NCBI RefSeq assembly: GCF_000517065.1
Contig: NZ_KI912105.1
Span: 3,189,684-3,253,683 of the forward strand
Source of the DNA: Alkaliflexus imshenetskii DSM 15055
Lineage (GTDB): Bacteria; Bacteroidota; Bacteroidia; Bacteroidales; Marinilabiliaceae
DNA: 64,000 bases
Direction of reading: 5' to 3'
Part shown: one piece after another, positions 48,026 through 58,831 of the stretch
Numbering within the stretch: position 1 is the first letter of the stretch
Layout: each line of letters opens with the position of its first letter
Made by a program: the position numbers and the translations under genes
The notes under the pieces: model-generated
The model's database searches: none
What the model was told of the DNA's origin: nothing
What the model saw: the letters and a program-made list of their open reading frames with translations, nothing else

Positions 48026-51000
48026 ATGATAAACTTTGCCACTACAAATCTTTTCAGTGCTGACAAACGTTATTACGTGGCATCACTGTTTTTTACTCTA
48101 TTTGCTGTTTTTGCTATGCCTTCGCTAATGGTTGGGCAAGGGGACATGAAAGTAGAAACATTCACAACTCCCGGCAACGGCACATGGACTGTTCCTGCCG
48201 GAGTAACTCAAATCACTGTGGAAGCATGGGGTGGTGGCGGTGGTGGCGGTGGTTCCAATAGTAATAATAATGGTGGTTCCGGCGGTGGTGGTGGTGGATA
48301 TGCTACTTATACTATTACGGTTACTCCCGGACAATCTATTCCTTATACAGTTGGTGCCGGAGGTTCTGGAGGTGCTGCAAATAATAGTTTTGCGGGTAAT
48401 GGTGGTAACTCAGCAATTTTATCTCTAACCGCCAATGGTGGTACTGGAGGTCGTGGGAATGCCGGTGCTGCTGGAGTTGGAGGAGAAGGTTCAGGTGGGA
48501 TAGACAATGCATCTGGAGCCAATGGCGTTCAAGGTGGCAATTCTGGTGGTAACGGTGGTAATGGTGCCAATGGTGGTACAGGAGGCTTAGGTAATACCGA
48601 TGGAAATGGAGGTAATGGAGATGCTCCTGGAGGAGGCGGAGGAGGTGGTGAAAGAAACAATGGATTTTTTGGAATTGGGGCTTCAAATCATACTGGCGGC
48701 GCCGGAGCCTCCGGTCAAATTCGCATATCTTACGTACCCGCATACCGTGCCGAGTTTATTTCGATGAACACAGGTTCAGATATATGGGAAACAGGCGAAA
48801 CCAGAAGTGTATCCGTAACTGTGCGTAATACCGGACAGGCTACATGGACCAACAGTAACCCTGATGTCAATATCGGAGTTAAATGGAATGCCGATTCAGA
48901 CTACCAGATTCGTGTGGATGCAGACAACCTGGCCCCTGGAGAATCACGTACTTATGAGCTTGCTGTAACAGCGCCAATGGCAATTGGCACTAACAATCTA
49001 ACTTTTGATGTGGTAAATGAGGGGGCATGCTGGTTTGGAAGCAATCTCAATGTGTGTGGTCCCGGTAATGCAGTTTTTCGTTCAACCGATATAACCATCG
49101 CTCCAGTAATAAACAGATACTACAGTTACCAATCGGGCGACTGGAACAGTGCCAACACATGGACACAAGACCCATCGGGTACGTTATCCGTTAATCCGGC
49201 GGTACCGGGTCAATACGATTTTGTAACCATTCTTAATGGTCGTGATGTGTTTATTCCAAACAACAACAAATCGGTGTTTTCTTTGGAGATTCAGAATGGT
49301 GGTACGCTTGACTTGCGAACCTCAACTGGTCACAACTTTGGAATAGTGCGTGGCGAAGGTACTTTGCGTCTTCAAACCAATAATTTCCCGGGTGGTAATT
49401 TTGATGTGTTTACGACAGCAGGGGGGGGGACTGTAGAGTATTACAATCCGGCTGCAAATTTCACTCTGCAGCAACTTGAATATAATAACCTGACATTTAA
49501 TTTTGCAGTGGCAACACGCACTGCAACGCTTGCAGGCAACCTTAACATAAATGGCAATTTAAACATAACTCGGGGTCGGTTTCAAATAGGAAATAATGCA
49601 ATCGCAAGAACTATACAGATAAATGGCAATGTTTTGGTTGATAACAATGGTCGTATTCAAATTGGTACAAATGATACCAACCACCGATTTATCGTAAATG
49701 GGGATTTTACAAACTATGGTGTGGTAAGGTTTACCAATCAAGATGCCCCAAATTATACGGTTGTGCCAAACAATGGTCGTGCAGATGTGGTGTTTAATAA
49801 CCCGACAGCCAATCAGAATCTCTATCTGGCAGGGCAAAGCGATTTTTATCGAATCGAGATAGATAAAGGTATTGACCAAACATTTGTTTTGAATATTGAT
49901 GCAACTGCAACTGGAAATTTCAGGTTGTTTGGTATAAACAATGTAGTTCCCGGTACAAATGCGCCAAATATTAATAATCCCCACGCATTAGGTCTACTGA
50001 CCGGTACGGTCAGATTGGGACAAAACATTGTTATACCATCTTTGGCTACCGGAACAACTTATACAGTTGATGAGGACGCCATGTTGTGGCTCGATGGAGC
50101 CAATGTTACATTTGGCGATGGAACAACAAGCGACGGAACTACACTTTTGTTGTATGGCGCATTAAAAGTTTCGGGTAATTCTATTTTAAATGACAACAGC
50201 AAACAAGGTATAGTGAGCCGCGCTACGGCCGCAATAATTATTGAAGGTGGGGAAATCACTACCGAATGTGTTCGTACGTCATATCAAACAGGCGTACACC
50301 GCGGTGCTTTTAATATGTCTGGAGGTGAGCTAACCGTTCGTGCCGTCAATTTGCCAAATCTTGGTGGTATGGATGTTTATCCTGCATTTACATTGCCTTA
50401 TCCTGACAATACAGTTAATATTTCAGGTGGGGTAATAAATATTCTATCACCAAACCTATTGGGCAATAGTTCAGGTACAAATTTTAGTCTTTTAATTGGA
50501 GCCAATCCCAATAATGTAAGTATCACGGGTGGTGAGATTAATATAACAGTTCCGAATAACAGAAATGCGTTTATTCTTTCTACTGCTCCTTTATGGGATT
50601 TAAATATTATATCTACATCTAATAACAATTCGGCACAACCCAGAGCCTACGCCAACAATGCTACAATACCCGGTATTGCTGTGCAGCCTTTGGTTGTAAA
50701 GAACAACCTTACGCTTGTAAACAGAGGAGTGCTTACTTCAGGCAATGCCAATGCGGATGTTATTGTAGGAGGGAATTTTACAATAAACAATAATACCACC
50801 TATACCCCCGGCACCAACACCACCATTTTCAATGGTAATGGACCACAAACGTTTACCAACAGCGGAACGCTAACCGACGGCTTTAACAATTTGGAACTGG
50901 TCGGCAAATCCGATTTAACGCTAAATGGTGCTGCAACGTTTGCTGTACGCGGAAGCTTAACCTTGGGTAAAGAGACCATTTTACGTGACAACGGCCGTGT

Positions 51001-54000
51001 TATTACTGTTGCCGGTAATATCAACAACAGTGGTACACATTTTCGCCCGGTATCGGGTGCAGGGCGTATTGAGCTTACCGGAGGTGCTGCTCAGTTGCTT
51101 TCGGGCGATGGCAATGGCGTGTTCAATAATCTTTCGGTTAACAAAAGTGGGGGCTCGGTTACAATGGATGCCACTATGGCCGTAAACGGCGATTTACGTC
51201 TTGTGAGTAATCACCGCTTTGCCATTGGCAACAATCTGCTTAAGCTTGGTGCCGATGCCAATATTTACAGTGCCGCCACAGGAACAGCACAAACATTTAA
51301 CAACAACAAAATGATTGTGACCGGTGGGTTAATGTCCAACGGTGGTGTACAAAAGCAATTTTCAAACACCGATGCGTTTCTCTATCCGTTTGGTTTTGCC
51401 ATAGGTACCACAAATTATTATATGCCTGCCACTGTTCGTTTTAGTGCAGTACCAACTCAATGGGGAGCTGTCACTTCTCGTCCGGTAAATGGTCGTCACC
51501 ATTTGGCACAAGGCACAAACAATGCTCTTACCACCTACTGGAAAACAACCAGCAGTGGTTTTACTGGAATTCCTGCAAACTCGGTGGTGCATACTTATAG
51601 CTATACCGATGCGTTTGTGCAAGGCAATGAGAATAATTATATCCCTGCTGTTTACAACTACGGTACTGCATGGCGCACCATCAACGATGTGAACCTGGTT
51701 AACCAGGCCACCAACGTAATCACCTTTAATGCCGAAAGCAATGCCAATGGTGAATATACAGCGGGGCTTCCCGCTGCTTTTACCGGCATTCCTGTTTTGT
51801 ACTCGCGTACCACCGGAAACTGGAACCAGGCGGCTACATGGAGTACGACAGGGCACGATGGTGGAGCTGGCTCAATTACGCCTAATGCCAACACCATTGT
51901 GGTAATAGGTGAGGGGCATACAGTCACCATGACGGCTAACGGTGCTACAGCAGGTGCATTATTTATCAAGGAAGGTGCAATACTTGATTTACAAAATTTC
52001 AACAATCATAACTTTGCCGCATTACCGGAGGAAACCGTTACAGGAAGTGGAACATTGCGTATTGCCAGTACAAACTATTTCCCGCAAGGAGACTTTGGTG
52101 ATTTCATTGGACCAAATGGTGGTACTGTAGAATATTATACAACTGCAGCTGATGTGGTCGTGCCTACATCATCCAGTGGAACAGGACTTGCACTTAACAG
52201 ATATTACAATCTTGTGTTAAATGTTTCGGCAGGCCGCACTATTACATTGCCCGATACAGATGTAGAAGTATTGAACAATTTAACAATTAAAGGAAGTAAT
52301 ATTGTTCAGACAAGAAATGGCGGGACATCCAGGAGTTATCAGGTAAATAAAAACCTGAACATAGAATCCGGAACGTTGCAATATCGTAATGGCGTTGTTA
52401 CAAATATTAGGGTTTTAGGCAATTTGGAAATATCATCTGGGGCATCATTCAATGTTTTAAATGGTGGAACCGCTGTTGCCAACACACTTGAAATATATGG
52501 TAACCTTATTAACAACGGTACTTTCAATATGGTTGGAAGTACACGTAATACAGCTACCTATTTCAAAGGCGAACAAAACGCATCTATTGAAGGTTCCGGT
52601 GCCACATTCAACTTCCACAGTTTGTTTGTTGACAAAGGTTCAGATGCCACACCGGTGCTGACTTTAAAATCGACCATTACTACAGGCATTACCAACCCGT
52701 TCTTAATCTTGTTAAATGGAACATTCCGGGTTGACCGCGAAGGTTTGGTGGTTACTGTTACCGATGGGACAACTAACTTCTCTATTCCATCAACAGCAGC
52801 ACTGTCGGTAAATGCCGGTACGGTGCGTGTGGCTTATGGTAACAACAATGCCAACTTGTTACTGGCAGGTAAGTTAGAGGTGTTGGGTGGATTGATGGAG
52901 ATTGGTCAGTCAACTCAAAATCAAAATAATAGCATTGAATATGCTGCTGCCGGTAAACCTGAGATTTTTGTGTCGGGTGGTACATTGTATGTAAATGGTC
53001 AAGTTCGTCGACCATCTACAACAACCAGTGGCTCGCTTAATTATATACAAACCGGTGGTGAGGTTATAATTGCCGGTCGTAACCGCATGGCGGCGCGTGG
53101 CTTGCTGGAGGTTGTCAATGCCGGTAGTTTGTTCAGCACATCGGGCGGTACGCTTACTTTGGTGCGTCCATCTGCTGTGGGTACAACTTTTGGAGATTTA
53201 TACCTTCGTCCGGAAGCGCACAATGTAACAGGTGGTACCATTCAGTTGGGAGCTACCGGTAACACTGCCGGTTACAGCTTTGCTGTTCAGTCGTCGGCGC
53301 CGGTTTGGAACATCACAATTGGTGCAAATACCGGACAAGCAGCTTCATTGGCAGTATTGCCATTGGTGGTTAAAAATGCTCTTTCAATCAGCAATAACTC
53401 GCTATTCATGGCCAACGGTCTTGATGTGGAGATTGCAGGAAGTTTGATAAACAACAATATTTCATCCAACCGTGGTGTAAATGAGGGAGGTTTCCGGCCC
53501 GGAACTGCGACTCAGGTAACACGTTTCAACGGAACCGGAAGTCAAACCATTCAGGGTGTTGGCACCAATGTGACCAACTTTGCCAATTTGGAAGTGCGCT
53601 CGGCCAATTTAACTTTGGCGGCTAATTCGGCGCTCTTTGTAAATAATAACTTGTCGCTTTTCTCCGGCGTGTTTAACGATGGCGGTAACATTGTGGCAGT
53701 GTCGCGCAATATTCACAATGTGGCAACACATGTGAGTGGTTCTGCAACCGGTGGTATATCGGTTGAAGGCACACAAGCGCAAACCATATCGGGCAATAAT
53801 GCTGTGTTCGGAAATATCTTGATGAACAACAGCAATGGAGCCATTGTGGTGAACAACATGCGTATTAATGGCCGACTCACCTTCACGGCGGGTTCGCTTT
53901 ATGTGAACGATTATCTGCTTACGTTTGGTGAAAGTGCCACCATTGGCGGTACGCCCAATAACAAGCAAATGGTGATGCTCAACGGTGTGCTTTCCGACCA

Positions 54001-57000
54001 GGGCGTTCGCAAACTGTTTAATGCAGGCGCTTCACCTGAGTTTGTATTCCCAATAGGTGTTCAGGGTAAATATACGCCGGCGGCATATACCATATTGGCC
54101 AATAGCGCAGCAGGTTCAATCACCTTGCGCCCAATAAACGAAAAACATGCGGCCGTGAATGATGCAGTTGCTAATGAGCTGGCCTATTACTGGAGTGTAA
54201 AATCGGAGGGTTTTGGAGGTTTGTCGGTTAACCATCGCTACACTTATGTGCAGGACGATGTGAATGCTGATGAGTTGCAGTATGTTGGTGGTCGATACGA
54301 TTATGAGAACTATACATGGTACAACCTTGGCAGCGTGGTTAACGCTGCTGATAATACCATCAATTTTACAGCAGATTACATTACTGGTGAATATACAGTA
54401 GGATATGCGCCCAACTTTGTTACCAAGCCTGTCCTATATAGTCGTCAAACTGGCAACTGGAATAATGGTAATACGTGGTCGTTAACTCAGGGTGGCGCTG
54501 CCAGTGGATTAACTCCAAATGGCAATCCAGTAATAATTGCTACAGGTCATACAGTTACCTTAAATTCCAACAGCGCTTACTCATACTCTGTTGAAATTAA
54601 TGGAACTTTAGATGCAGGCACAACGCTTTACCATAATCTAGGCCATATTTTTGGAATTGGAACCTTGGCATTAAACTCAACATCGGAAGGAATTTTTGTT
54701 TTACCCGGTGGACGTTTTGATGACTTCTTTGATAATGTGTCAACAACAATCGAGTTTAGAGGTAACAATGCAGCTAACCTGCCACTTAAGCCGGGTAATG
54801 TTTATAAACCCTATCAGAATGTAATTCTTTCCGGAACCGGCGCCAAAAATATCAGTGCCGAGGATATGAAAATCAATGGTAATCTGATTATCCGCAATGG
54901 TACAGTACTCAATAACTCGAATTACAACCGAACCATCTATGTGGGTGGCGACTGGATAAATCAGAATACATCAGCCGGTGGCTTTATTGCCGGTCGTGGA
55001 ACTGTGGTGTTCGATGGCAATCGCACGCAGAAGTTTAATGTGCGTGTAACTGAGAATTTCTACAACGTGACTATGAATACTACTGGTGTGGTTGATATGG
55101 CAGAGAGCGCCAACAACGCTGCTCTGGCTGTTTCAAATCGCTTAAGTTTGTCGCGTGGTATCATCCGCAGTTACGATAATAAGGTGGTTCATGTAACCAA
55201 TACGGCTGCTGATGCCGTAGCTGGTGGCAACGCCAATGCTTACGTGGATGGACCATTGACTAAACGTATTTTTAGTGGTCAATCTTTTACATTCCAGGTA
55301 GGTAATGATGGCCGATATGGCCGCATGGCTGTGTTGAATACCCAGGGAGGAGCTTCTCCAGCCGACTGGACTGTGAAGTATGTGAATGAAAATCCTTATC
55401 CACGCAATGAGGCAAATCTAAATACACCTATCACATCGGTAAGTAATAACGAGCATTGGCTGGTTTCTCGTCCTACAGGTGCTTCGGCAAATATTCAATT
55501 ACGTTGGGACGACTACTCTTACCCGGGTGTTACTTCTGATGCTTCGCTGAGAAACAGGCTGAGGGTTGTGCAGTACAACAATGCCGATACCAAATGGAGC
55601 GAGCGCGGACAAACGGTTAATGCTTCGGCAAAAACGGTTGCCACAGCCAATCGGGTGACAACCAACGATTATATTTTCACCCTTGGTTTAAGCGGTGTTA
55701 CGGCTACCATCAGTGACTTTACGCAAGTAGAGATTTGTAACAACGGTTCTGTGGCATCTATTCCTGTGACTTTAACAGGTACTGCGCCATGGACGCTTAG
55801 CTATCGTGTAACAGGACCTGTAACCCGTAACTTTACACAAACGGGCATTACTTCGCCAAATTATGTGATTCAGCTTACAGGAGCCGATTTAGCCGGTGCC
55901 GGTAATTACTCGGTATCGCTGGTTTCGGTGTCGGATAACTCGGCTGCTGGTATTGCCAATGCCGGCTCGGTTAATTTGGTTGTTCAGCAGGCTTTTGTGC
56001 CGGTAATATCCGGTGCTGCAATGGTTGGACGTAGTGAGGTGCGTACATACTCAACACCCCAAAATGGTGCAAACACATACACATGGAGTTGGGTAGGTGC
56101 AGCGGGTGGTACCATCGCCACGCCTAATGCCGCATCAACAAACATCACTTTTGGTACTACCAATGGCACGTATCAACTTCAGGTTACGGAAACTACAACC
56201 GCTACCGGTTGTCAGGTTTCTACCGTGTTTGCCATCGAGGTGACCGATATTCCGGTGCCCGATATTAACCCCAAAGAACCTAATATTTGCATAGGTACTA
56301 CTGTAACATATACTACGGCAGCCATTACAAATAATCAGTATCTCTGGACTGTAACAGGAGGAACCATTCAAACTGCAGGCGCTACCAATTGGAGAACGAT
56401 TGCTGCGAATGGTAATAGCATTACTGTAGTTTGGAATACAGCCGGTAATGGCAGTGTGAAAGTGGAAGAGCGTGTTGGAACAACTTCTGTTCAGGGGGAA
56501 ACCACCGAAAATATAGTAGTTAGTCCAGCCATTAATGGCCGCATTGTTTCTGTTGAGGATGCTCAGGTTTGCGATGGAACTGGTACTTTTATTCGTGTGG
56601 CAGCATCTGAGCTGAATGTATCCTATCGCTTAAGAGACCAAAACGGCATTTACAGAGGCCCATCAGTAGGTGGTACAGGTGCTGATTTGTTGCTGCCAAC
56701 GGGTGATTTGTCGCATGGTCAGTCGCCCTACACTTTCACTGTGGTAGCGTTTAACCTGGCATGCGAAATCGAATTAGCCAATAAGCCTCAGGTGATTGTT
56801 AATCCTCAACCTGTTGTCAATCTTATTTCTGATGCAGAAGGTGGACTATTCTGCCTTGGCACCCAGGTGGCGTTTGAAGCCACTCCCGGTTTATCAAGCT
56901 ATACTTTCAGAGTAAATGGTGTGGATGTGTTAACCGGTACGAGTAATCTGTTTGCCTCATCATCTCTCACAGGAGGCAGCGAGATAACTGTACGTGCCGC

Positions 57001-58690
57001 AAATGCACAGGGATGTGTGGCTACTTCAGCTGCAATTGTGCTCAACGCCAACACATCAAATGGAATTTGGACCGGTGTAGTTAACTCTGAAATTAACAAT
57101 CCGGCCAACTGGTGTAATGGTAGCGTGCCTGCCATGAGCAATCTGGTGATTTCATCCAAAATGATTCATCAGCCGCACCTAAACGATGAGGTTACAATCA
57201 CCAACCTAACCATTGAGCCAAATGCATCTGTCGCCATTAACGGAGGAGCCAAGGTGACGCTAAATGGAGTGTTAAATAACAGTGGGGAACTGGTGCTTAA
57301 CAACTCCTATCTGGTGAATGGCATGGCATCTTTTATTCACAACGGTTCGCAAACTGGAAGCGGTGTGGCCAGAGTTAATCTGACTCTTCCAAAAGAGCAG
57401 TGGTTCTATCTGGGTAGCTCCATCCAAAACCCAACTTTTGGCAATTTCAGTCCCGGCGCCAATGGTAGTGGTACTTTTATCAATGTGTATCGTGATAAGT
57501 GGTATTCTACCTATACACAGCACAGCAACACTGCTTTACGTCCGTTGGAAGGGGTGGCTGTTTACTATGTACTGCCTGTTGGTGAGACTTTGAAGAGTTT
57601 GTCTTATACCGGTGTGCTTAATTCTGGTCCTATAACACGTACCTTTATAGAGAACCGTTATCAACTCATGGCCAACCCATACCCAAGCTTTATCGATTGG
57701 CAAAACCATGCCGGTTGGGAACGGGCAAATTTTGAACCTACCATCTGGTATCGCGCAAAAGTGGGCGAGGCTATGGCGTTTGTGACCTATAACTGGGATG
57801 CAGATGAGGGTGCAAGAGTGGCGCTGTTCCCTGATGGCAGCAGCACATTCAATGAGGATGAGATGGCTCGCATTGCTCCGATGCAATCTGTGTTTGTGCG
57901 CCCCCGTGTTGCCAATGCACAGATTACCCTTAACAACTCAACAAGAGCGCATGGTTATGCTACTTCGCGACTAAAAAGTGGCAGTTCAGGAAATAGCGAT
58001 GTGGTGCGTATTGTGGCTGACAATGGCGTTTCGCGCGATGGTGCCGTTATCTATTTCTCTGCACGCTCCACCGAGGGAATCGACACAGGTGACTCTGAGA
58101 AGTATAGAAATGATGACAACCGCGTACCGGAGATTTATACCAAAGTGGGTGGTCGTGAACTGGCCATCAACGGCATGCCCGAACTGGTGGCAGCTAATCG
58201 TACCATCCCATTGTCGGTTCGCAACCGTCAAACAGGTGAAGTCACATTGACTTTCGACATGAGTTATTTCAATGGCATGCACTCTGTCTATTTGGAGGAC
58301 AGAGATACCGGAGCCTATAGCAACATCACCCGTGGAGGAAGCTATTCCTATACTGTTACGGAGACAGGCGAGCGTGACGACCGCTTCATGCTACATTTCT
58401 ATCAGGTGTCAACCAGGATAGAGCCTGACATGGAAGACGGCCGTACTTCTGCCGGTATCAATATCCTGAGCATGAATGGTAAAGTATTGGTGAGCTTCAC
58501 ACCTGAGCTGCTTCAGCAAGGCGAAGGTATCATCGAACTTTATACCATCGAAGGGCGTAAGGTAAGTGAGACCACTGCCCGCAACAGCCGAACCATTATC
58601 ATGTTGCCGCGTGAAAGTGGTGTGTACATTGTGCGCGCTGCCGCCGGTGGAGCTGTTAAGAGTGAGCGGGTGATTGGTAACAGTAGGTAA
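48026..58690 (+). CDS. Giant secreted beta-rich protein with T9SS sorting domain (3554 aa)
   Basis: Paralogue of the preceding gene. After a signal peptide ending near 'LMVGQG' there is a strongly glycine-rich domain (about residues 65-240) in which GG pairs alternate with Asn and Ala, then a CARDB-like domain (about 240-355, 'VSVTVRNTGQATW', 'LAPGESRTYEL'). Three long modules opening with 'SGDWNSANTW', 'TGNWNQAATW' and 'TGNWNNGNTW' follow at about 362, 1254 and 2134, then Ig/PKD-like domains (about 2560-3000), a short fourth module (about 3011), and the shared C-terminal block with type A T9SS sorting domain (about 3470-3554). A run of nine G (49421-49429) lies in codons for three glycines. 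Likely surface adhesin or matrix protein; no enzyme motif seen. Confidence 0.82.
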   Translation: MINFATTNLFSADKRYYVASLFFTLFAVFAMPSLMVGQGDMKVETFTTPGNGTWTVPAGVTQITVEAWGGGGGGGGSNSNNNGGSGGGGGGYATYTITVTPGQSIPYTVGAGGSGGAANNSFAGNGGNSAILSLTANGGTGGRGNAGAAGVGGEGSGGIDNASGANGVQGGNSGGNGGNGANGGTGGLGNTDGNGGNGDAPGGGGGGGERNNGFFGIGASNHTGGAGASGQIRISYVPAYRAEFISMNTGSDIWETGETRSVSVTVRNTGQATWTNSNPDVNIGVKWNADSDYQIRVDADNLAPGESRTYELAVTAPMAIGTNNLTFDVVNEGACWFGSNLNVCGPGNAVFRSTDITIAPVINRYYSYQSGDWNSANTWTQDPSGTLSVNPAVPGQYDFVTILNGRDVFIPNNNKSVFSLEIQNGGTLDLRTSTGHNFGIVRGEGTLRLQTNNFPGGNFDVFTTAGGGTVEYYNPAANFTLQQLEYNNLTFNFAVATRTATLAGNLNINGNLNITRGRFQIGNNAIARTIQINGNVLVDNNGRIQIGTNDTNHRFIVNGDFTNYGVVRFTNQDAPNYTVVPNNGRADVVFNNPTANQNLYLAGQSDFYRIEIDKGIDQTFVLNIDATATGNFRLFGINNVVPGTNAPNINNPHALGLLTGTVRLGQNIVIPSLATGTTYTVDEDAMLWLDGANVTFGDGTTSDGTTLLLYGALKVSGNSILNDNSKQGIVSRATAAIIIEGGEITTECVRTSYQTGVHRGAFNMSGGELTVRAVNLPNLGGMDVYPAFTLPYPDNTVNISGGVINILSPNLLGNSSGTNFSLLIGANPNNVSITGGEINITVPNNRNAFILSTAPLWDLNIISTSNNNSAQPRAYANNATIPGIAVQPLVVKNNLTLVNRGVLTSGNANADVIVGGNFTINNNTTYTPGTNTTIFNGNGPQTFTNSGTLTDGFNNLELVGKSDLTLNGAATFAVRGSLTLGKETILRDNGRVITVAGNINNSGTHFRPVSGAGRIELTGGAAQLLSGDGNGVFNNLSVNKSGGSVTMDATMAVNGDLRLVSNHRFAIGNNLLKLGADANIYSAATGTAQTFNNNKMIVTGGLMSNGGVQKQFSNTDAFLYPFGFAIGTTNYYMPATVRFSAVPTQWGAVTSRPVNGRHHLAQGTNNALTTYWKTTSSGFTGIPANSVVHTYSYTDAFVQGNENNYIPAVYNYGTAWRTINDVNLVNQATNVITFNAESNANGEYTAGLPAAFTGIPVLYSRTTGNWNQAATWSTTGHDGGAGSITPNANTIVVIGEGHTVTMTANGATAGALFIKEGAILDLQNFNNHNFAALPEETVTGSGTLRIASTNYFPQGDFGDFIGPNGGTVEYYTTAADVVVPTSSSGTGLALNRYYNLVLNVSAGRTITLPDTDVEVLNNLTIKGSNIVQTRNGGTSRSYQVNKNLNIESGTLQYRNGVVTNIRVLGNLEISSGASFNVLNGGTAVANTLEIYGNLINNGTFNMVGSTRNTATYFKGEQNASIEGSGATFNFHSLFVDKGSDATPVLTLKSTITTGITNPFLILLNGTFRVDREGLVVTVTDGTTNFSIPSTAALSVNAGTVRVAYGNNNANLLLAGKLEVLGGLMEIGQSTQNQNNSIEYAAAGKPEIFVSGGTLYVNGQVRRPSTTTSGSLNYIQTGGEVIIAGRNRMAARGLLEVVNAGSLFSTSGGTLTLVRPSAVGTTFGDLYLRPEAHNVTGGTIQLGATGNTAGYSFAVQSSAPVWNITIGANTGQAASLAVLPLVVKNALSISNNSLFMANGLDVEIAGSLINNNISSNRGVNEGGFRPGTATQVTRFNGTGSQTIQGVGTNVTNFANLEVRSANLTLAANSALFVNNNLSLFSGVFNDGGNIVAVSRNIHNVATHVSGSATGGISVEGTQAQTISGNNAVFGNILMNNSNGAIVVNNMRINGRLTFTAGSLYVNDYLLTFGESATIGGTPNNKQMVMLNGVLSDQGVRKLFNAGASPEFVFPIGVQGKYTPAAYTILANSAAGSITLRPINEKHAAVNDAVANELAYYWSVKSEGFGGLSVNHRYTYVQDDVNADELQYVGGRYDYENYTWYNLGSVVNAADNTINFTADYITGEYTVGYAPNFVTKPVLYSRQTGNWNNGNTWSLTQGGAASGLTPNGNPVIIATGHTVTLNSNSAYSYSVEINGTLDAGTTLYHNLGHIFGIGTLALNSTSEGIFVLPGGRFDDFFDNVSTTIEFRGNNAANLPLKPGNVYKPYQNVILSGTGAKNISAEDMKINGNLIIRNGTVLNNSNYNRTIYVGGDWINQNTSAGGFIAGRGTVVFDGNRTQKFNVRVTENFYNVTMNTTGVVDMAESANNAALAVSNRLSLSRGIIRSYDNKVVHVTNTAADAVAGGNANAYVDGPLTKRIFSGQSFTFQVGNDGRYGRMAVLNTQGGASPADWTVKYVNENPYPRNEANLNTPITSVSNNEHWLVSRPTGASANIQLRWDDYSYPGVTSDASLRNRLRVVQYNNADTKWSERGQTVNASAKTVATANRVTTNDYIFTLGLSGVTATISDFTQVEICNNGSVASIPVTLTGTAPWTLSYRVTGPVTRNFTQTGITSPNYVIQLTGADLAGAGNYSVSLVSVSDNSAAGIANAGSVNLVVQQAFVPVISGAAMVGRSEVRTYSTPQNGANTYTWSWVGAAGGTIATPNAASTNITFGTTNGTYQLQVTETTTATGCQVSTVFAIEVTDIPVPDINPKEPNICIGTTVTYTTAAITNNQYLWTVTGGTIQTAGATNWRTIAANGNSITVVWNTAGNGSVKVEERVGTTSVQGETTENIVVSPAINGRIVSVEDAQVCDGTGTFIRVAASELNVSYRLRDQNGIYRGPSVGGTGADLLLPTGDLSHGQSPYTFTVVAFNLACEIELANKPQVIVNPQPVVNLISDAEGGLFCLGTQVAFEATPGLSSYTFRVNGVDVLTGTSNLFASSSLTGGSEITVRAANAQGCVATSAAIVLNANTSNGIWTGVVNSEINNPANWCNGSVPAMSNLVISSKMIHQPHLNDEVTITNLTIEPNASVAINGGAKVTLNGVLNNSGELVLNNSYLVNGMASFIHNGSQTGSGVARVNLTLPKEQWFYLGSSIQNPTFGNFSPGANGSGTFINVYRDKWYSTYTQHSNTALRPLEGVAVYYVLPVGETLKSLSYTGVLNSGPITRTFIENRYQLMANPYPSFIDWQNHAGWERANFEPTIWYRAKVGEAMAFVTYNWDADEGARVALFPDGSSTFNEDEMARIAPMQSVFVRPRVANAQITLNNSTRAHGYATSRLKSGSSGNSDVVRIVADNGVSRDGAVIYFSARSTEGIDTGDSEKYRNDDNRVPEIYTKVGGRELAINGMPELVAANRTIPLSVRNRQTGEVTLTFDMSYFNGMHSVYLEDRDTGAYSNITRGGSYSYTVTETGERDDRFMLHFYQVSTRIEPDMEDGRTSAGINILSMNGKVLVSFTPELLQQGEGIIELYTIEGRKVSETTARNSRTIIMLPRESGVYIVRAAAGGAVKSERVIGNSR
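57385..58690 (+). repeat. C-terminal block duplicated in both giant genes (copy 2)
   Basis: Ungapped counterpart of 46165-47470. The 3' hairpin that follows (58708-58740) is also related to that after copy 1, at an offset of 11218, so the duplicated unit runs past the stop codon. Confidence 0.88.
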
Positions 58691-58707
58691 TTTAATCACT
58701 GACAGAT

Positions 58708-58740
58708 ATTGAGGGTTTCACTCCAAGTGAAGCCCTCAAT
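58708..58740. terminator. 15-bp hairpin after the second giant gene
   Basis: Left arm 58708-58722 pairs with 58726-58740 over 15 bp with one G-U and a CCA loop. The core TTCACTCCAAGTGAAGCCCT is the same family as the hairpins at 47484 and 47568. A further degenerate copy, GACTTCACACCAAGTGAAG, lies at about 58766-58784. Confidence 0.75.
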
Positions 58741-58792
58741 TATGAAATCGATGGAATCTATTGATGACTTCACACCAAGTGAAGCTATCGAT

Positions 58793-58831
58793 ACAAAAAA
58801 AGGGCTTCTCCTTGTGTGATGCCCTTTTTTC
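58793..58831. terminator. Bidirectional terminator
   Basis: AAAAAAAGGGC and GCCCTTTTTT enclose a 16-base loop (about 58794-58830). U-tracts exist on both strands, so it can end both the giant gene (plus) and the peptide-kinase operon (minus). Confidence 0.75.
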
